The notes under the pieces are model-generated. The model had not been told where the DNA came from and made no database searches. It saw only the letters and a list, made by a program, of their open reading frames with translations. From contig CAJXFN010000052.1 in the NCBI GenBank assembly GCA_913052655.1, positions 1-9,442 of the forward strand: a DNA stretch of 9,442 bases. The letters run 5' to 3'. The first letter of the stretch is position 1. Each line of letters opens with the position of its first letter. Below are positions 7,006 through 9,442 of this stretch, one piece after another. A program made the position numbers and the translations under genes. The stretch is from an uncultured Flavobacteriales bacterium (GTDB lineage: Bacteria; Bacteroidota; Bacteroidia; Flavobacteriales; BACL11).

Positions 7006-7971
7006 ATGAGTACTAAATCAAAATCAATAAAAGTTGGGATAATTTCTCTAATTACTATTTTCCTTATTTATTTTGGAATGAACTTTTTAAAAGGGATTAA
7101 TGTGTTAAATAACGGTAAAATATTGCATGCCTATTATGAAGATATTGCAGGTTTAACTGAAGGGAATGCGATTACAATAAAAGGATATAAAATTGGAACA
7201 ATTACTGAGATTAAATTTGATAATGAAAGAGATAATCAATTAAAAGTTGATTTAAATATTCAAAACGATATCGAAATTCCAAAAAATTCAGTTGCTAAGA
7301 TTGTTAGTTTAGATTTAATGGGCACAAAAGGTATTTCTTTAATTTTAGGTGATTCTAAAGAATTTGTGTCAATTGGAGATGAATTGATGTCTTCAATTGA
7401 ATCTAGTCTGCAAGAGGAGGTAAATGCCCAGATTTTACCATTAAAGATGAAGACCGAAGAATTAATTGGCTCTATTGATTCTGTTATGACAGTAATTACC
7501 TCTGTGTTAAATAAAGATGCAAGAGAGAGTTTATCAAAGTCACTGATTAGTTTAGATCAAACTTTTAGTACCTTATCTGAAACTATGAAGGTAATAGATA
7601 AGATGGTTAATGAAAATAAGGAAAATGTAAATGTTACTCTAACTAATTTTGCTTCTATATCTGAAAACTTAAATCATTCCAATAAAGAGATAAAAAATAT
7701 TTTATATAATTTTTCATCTATTTCAGATAGTTTAGTAAAAGCAGATATATTGACTACAGTAAATAAAATTGACAAGATTATCAATTCAATAAATAATGAA
7801 GAGGGTAGTTTAGGAAAATTAGTAAAAAACAAATCTATTTATGAAAATTTAGAAGCAGCTTCAAGAGAGTTAGAGGAATTAATAAAAGATATGAAATTAA
7901 ACCCTGATAGATATGTAAATTTTTCAATTTTTAGTACTCCAAAACCATATGTAAAACCAAATTCTGAATAA
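7006..7971 (+). CDS. MCE/MlaD family lipid-transport substrate-binding protein
   Basis: This 321-residue protein has one N-terminal membrane anchor (about 10-26), the KGINVLNNG junction, and a single MCE domain at about 38-115 (YYEDIAGLTEGNAITIKGYKIG, then MGTKGISLILG). Residues 130-300 are mostly helical with many Leu/Ile/Ser/Asn and probably form the hexamer's alpha-helical needle or coiled-coil part. MCE proteins form periplasmic rings or tubes that move phospholipids between the inner and outer membranes, with an MlaE-type permease and MlaF-type ATPase. Neither partner is in this window. The ATG lies 4 bases after the amidase stop, and the next gene follows after 3 bases. Its place beside LptD and a cell-wall amidase fits an envelope-maintenance role. 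I do not call it mlaD because it is longer than E. coli MlaD (183 residues). Confidence 0.88.
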   Translation: MSTKSKSIKVGIISLITIFLIYFGMNFLKGINVLNNGKILHAYYEDIAGLTEGNAITIKGYKIGTITEIKFDNERDNQLKVDLNIQNDIEIPKNSVAKIVSLDLMGTKGISLILGDSKEFVSIGDELMSSIESSLQEEVNAQILPLKMKTEELIGSIDSVMTVITSVLNKDARESLSKSLISLDQTFSTLSETMKVIDKMVNENKENVNVTLTNFASISENLNHSNKEIKNILYNFSSISDSLVKADILTTVNKIDKIINSINNEEGSLGKLVKNKSIYENLEAASRELEELIKDMKLNPDRYVNFSIFSTPKPYVKPNSE

Positions 7972-7974
7972 AAG

Positions 7975-9285
7975 ATGGGAATTTCTAACATTATATTTTT
8001 ATTTGTTTTTATAACAGCTATCTATTTCTTTATCAGGAATTTAAAAAGGATAATATCAAGTATTAAATTAGGCAGAAATGTTGATAGATTCGATAGAAAA
8101 TTTGATAGGTGGAAGAATATGTTTAGAGTTGCATTAGGTCAATCTAAAATGACTAGAAGACCCGTTGCTGGAATACTGCATATCATTCTTTATCTTGGTT
8201 TTATAATCATAAATATAGAGATTATTGAGATTATTGTAGATGGTGTTTTTGGTACTCATCGGTTTTTATCATTTATTATTCCGACGGAACTATATAATTT
8301 TTTAATAGGTTCATTTGAAATTTTAGCTTTTTTAGTGTTTGTAGCTTGTCTTATTTATTTAGCTAGAAGGAATTTATTAAAAATAAAAAGATTTTGGTCT
8401 AAAGAAATGACTAAATGGCCACGAACAGATGCGAATTTGATACTTATTTTTGAAATTTTACTTATGGGTGCATTTTTGTTAATGAATGCATCCGATTCAT
8501 TACTGAACTCAAGAGGAGATTATTATTATTCTGTACACTTTTCAAATCCAATATCTCAGTTTTTAATACCATTTTTAGATTCATTTTCAAATAAGAATCT
8601 AGTTTTAATTGAGAGATTTTCATGGTGGTTTCATATTGTTGGTATTTTAGGTTTTTTAAATTATGTTTTAATTTCAAAACATCTTCATATTTTTTTCGCG
8701 TTTCCAAGCACTTATTATGCGAACCTTAATCCTTTAGGTCAGTTTACTAATTTAGAATCAGTTACAAATGAAGTTAAGTTAATGATGAATCCAAATTCTG
8801 ATCCCTATTCTAATGTGACTGACTCAAATCCTCCCGAATCTTTTGGAGCAAAAGATGCTAATGATTTAAATTGGGTTCAATTATTAAATGCATATAGTTG
8901 TACTGAGTGTGGTAGATGTACCTCTAATTGTCCTGCAAATGAAACTGGTAAGTTGCTTTCTCCAAGAAAAATTTTAATGGATACAAGAGATAGAATTACT
9001 GAAATATCCGAAAATAAAAGAAAGGGATTAGAAGATGATAAATCCTTATTAGGAGATTATATAACACCTGAAGAATTATGGGCTTGTACTTCATGTAATG
9101 CTTGTACAGAAGCTTGCCCTATAGAATTAGATCCTTTATCTATAATTATGGATATGAGAAGATACTTGGTAATGGAGCAATCTGCTGCTCCAACTGAGTT
9201 GAATATGATGTTTACAAATGTAGAAAATAATGGTGCGCCTTGGCAGTTCTCGGCAGCTGATAGATTAAATTGGAAAGATGAATAA
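7975..9285 (+). CDS. Membrane-bound (Fe-S)-binding protein with NarI/HdrE-like cytochrome-type domain and 2x[4Fe-4S]
   Basis: This 436-residue protein has about five transmembrane segments in its first 235 residues (near 5-22, 66-88, 110-130, 155-172, 212-235). A soluble domain follows with two ferredoxin-type motifs: C309-x2-C312-x2-C315-x3-C319-P and C371-x2-C374-x2-C377-x3-C381-P. This is the HdrC/HdrE-type or GlpC-like electron-transfer architecture. Histidines near membrane segments (H69, H220, H236, H238) could ligate b-type heme, as in NarI/HdrE, but that is inference. It probably passes electrons between the quinone pool and a soluble partner with cysteine-rich CCG domains, which in related genomes often lies next to it. 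Here the next gene is instead a HAD-type protein starting within its last 8 bases. The ATG at 7975 lies 3 bases after the MCE stop. The physiological electron donor is not known. Confidence 0.87.
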   Translation: MGISNIIFLFVFITAIYFFIRNLKRIISSIKLGRNVDRFDRKFDRWKNMFRVALGQSKMTRRPVAGILHIILYLGFIIINIEIIEIIVDGVFGTHRFLSFIIPTELYNFLIGSFEILAFLVFVACLIYLARRNLLKIKRFWSKEMTKWPRTDANLILIFEILLMGAFLLMNASDSLLNSRGDYYYSVHFSNPISQFLIPFLDSFSNKNLVLIERFSWWFHIVGILGFLNYVLISKHLHIFFAFPSTYYANLNPLGQFTNLESVTNEVKLMMNPNSDPYSNVTDSNPPESFGAKDANDLNWVQLLNAYSCTECGRCTSNCPANETGKLLSPRKILMDTRDRITEISENKRKGLEDDKSLLGDYITPEELWACTSCNACTEACPIELDPLSIIMDMRRYLVMEQSAAPTELNMMFTNVENNGAPWQFSAADRLNWKDE

Positions 9286-9442
9286 ACTTGTAGAAAAAAT
9301 TGTTGATGGAGAATTAATTTCTCCAGTATTACCAGATGAAATTAAGAATTATCTTATAGACATTGATGGAACTATTTGTGATGATATACCAAATGAAGAA
9401 CCAGAAAGAATGGCTACCGCAAATTTATATCCAGATGCTTTG
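9278..9442 (+). CDS. HAD-superfamily phosphatase-like protein, N-terminal fragment (3' end outside window)
   Basis: The first 55 residues are visible and the gene runs off the window. The segment KNYLIDIDGTICDD (23-36) carries the HAD motif I DxDGT, with D28 as likely nucleophile and D30 as acid/base. It is followed by PNEEPERM (38-45), a pattern I recall from Bacteroidota HAD proteins that are often labelled 'phosphoheptose isomerase', which does not match their fold. The remaining motifs (S/T, K, and the DD of motif IV) lie beyond the edge, so catalytic completeness cannot be judged. The ATG at 9278 overlaps the Fe-S gene by 8 bases (ATGAATAA), the same overlap form as at 1072-1079. Substrate unknown. 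Confidence 0.8.
   Translation, partial: MNKLVEKIVDGELISPVLPDEIKNYLIDIDGTICDDIPNEEPERMATANLYPDAL

Noticed and set aside
8462..8707. 81-residue - strand open frame inside the Fe-S protein gene
   Set aside because: It is antisense to conserved membrane-segment codons, Lys/Leu/Asn-rich and without a motif; a shadow frame.

Overview
The window looks like a chromosomal segment of a low-GC Bacteroidota bacterium, most likely Flavobacteriales-like. The evidence is the AT-rich DNA, the absence of clear Shine-Dalgarno sequences, a Bacteroidota-type LptD, and an LptD / amidase / MCE / Fe-S gene series in which the amidase ends in a SPOR-like domain. This placement rests on protein character, not on a database search. 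Coding density is very high: the longest non-coding stretch is about 56 bases, and no RNA gene, IS element, CRISPR array or clear repeat was seen.

Left block (1-3347, + strand): the downstream end of a surface-polysaccharide operon. In order it holds the C-terminal end of a NodU/CmcH-type carbamoyltransferase, a class I SAM methyltransferase, a family 2 glycosyltransferase, GDP-L-fucose synthase, and a PabA-type glutamine amidotransferase. The genes are fused end to start (overlaps of 1, 8 and 4 bases, then zero spacing), so they are probably one translationally coupled transcript. The first four fit synthesis and decoration (carbamoylation, methylation) of an O-antigen or capsule repeat that contains a GDP-fucose-derived sugar. 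The last looks like a folate-pathway enzyme and is functionally out of place.

Middle (3340-5817, - strand): an 825-residue LptD-like outer-membrane LPS-assembly protein. It converges on pabA with an 8-base overlap and diverges from the amidase across a short shared upstream region.

Right block (5874-9442, + strand): a periplasmic N-acetylmuramoyl-L-alanine amidase with a C-terminal SPOR-like domain, a single-pass MCE/MlaD-type lipid-transport protein, a membrane protein with a cytosolic-type 2x[4Fe-4S] domain, and the start of a HAD-type phosphatase-like gene cut by the window edge. These are again tightly packed (gaps of 4 and 3 bases, then an 8-base overlap). Together with LptD, the first two form an envelope-maintenance neighbourhood.

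I found no clearly novel system. The points most worth a second look are the run of five forced non-ATG starts, the in-frame TAA-TTG junction between GDP-fucose synthase and the amidotransferase, the stop-overlapping convergent pair, and the HAD gene directly after the Fe-S membrane protein.
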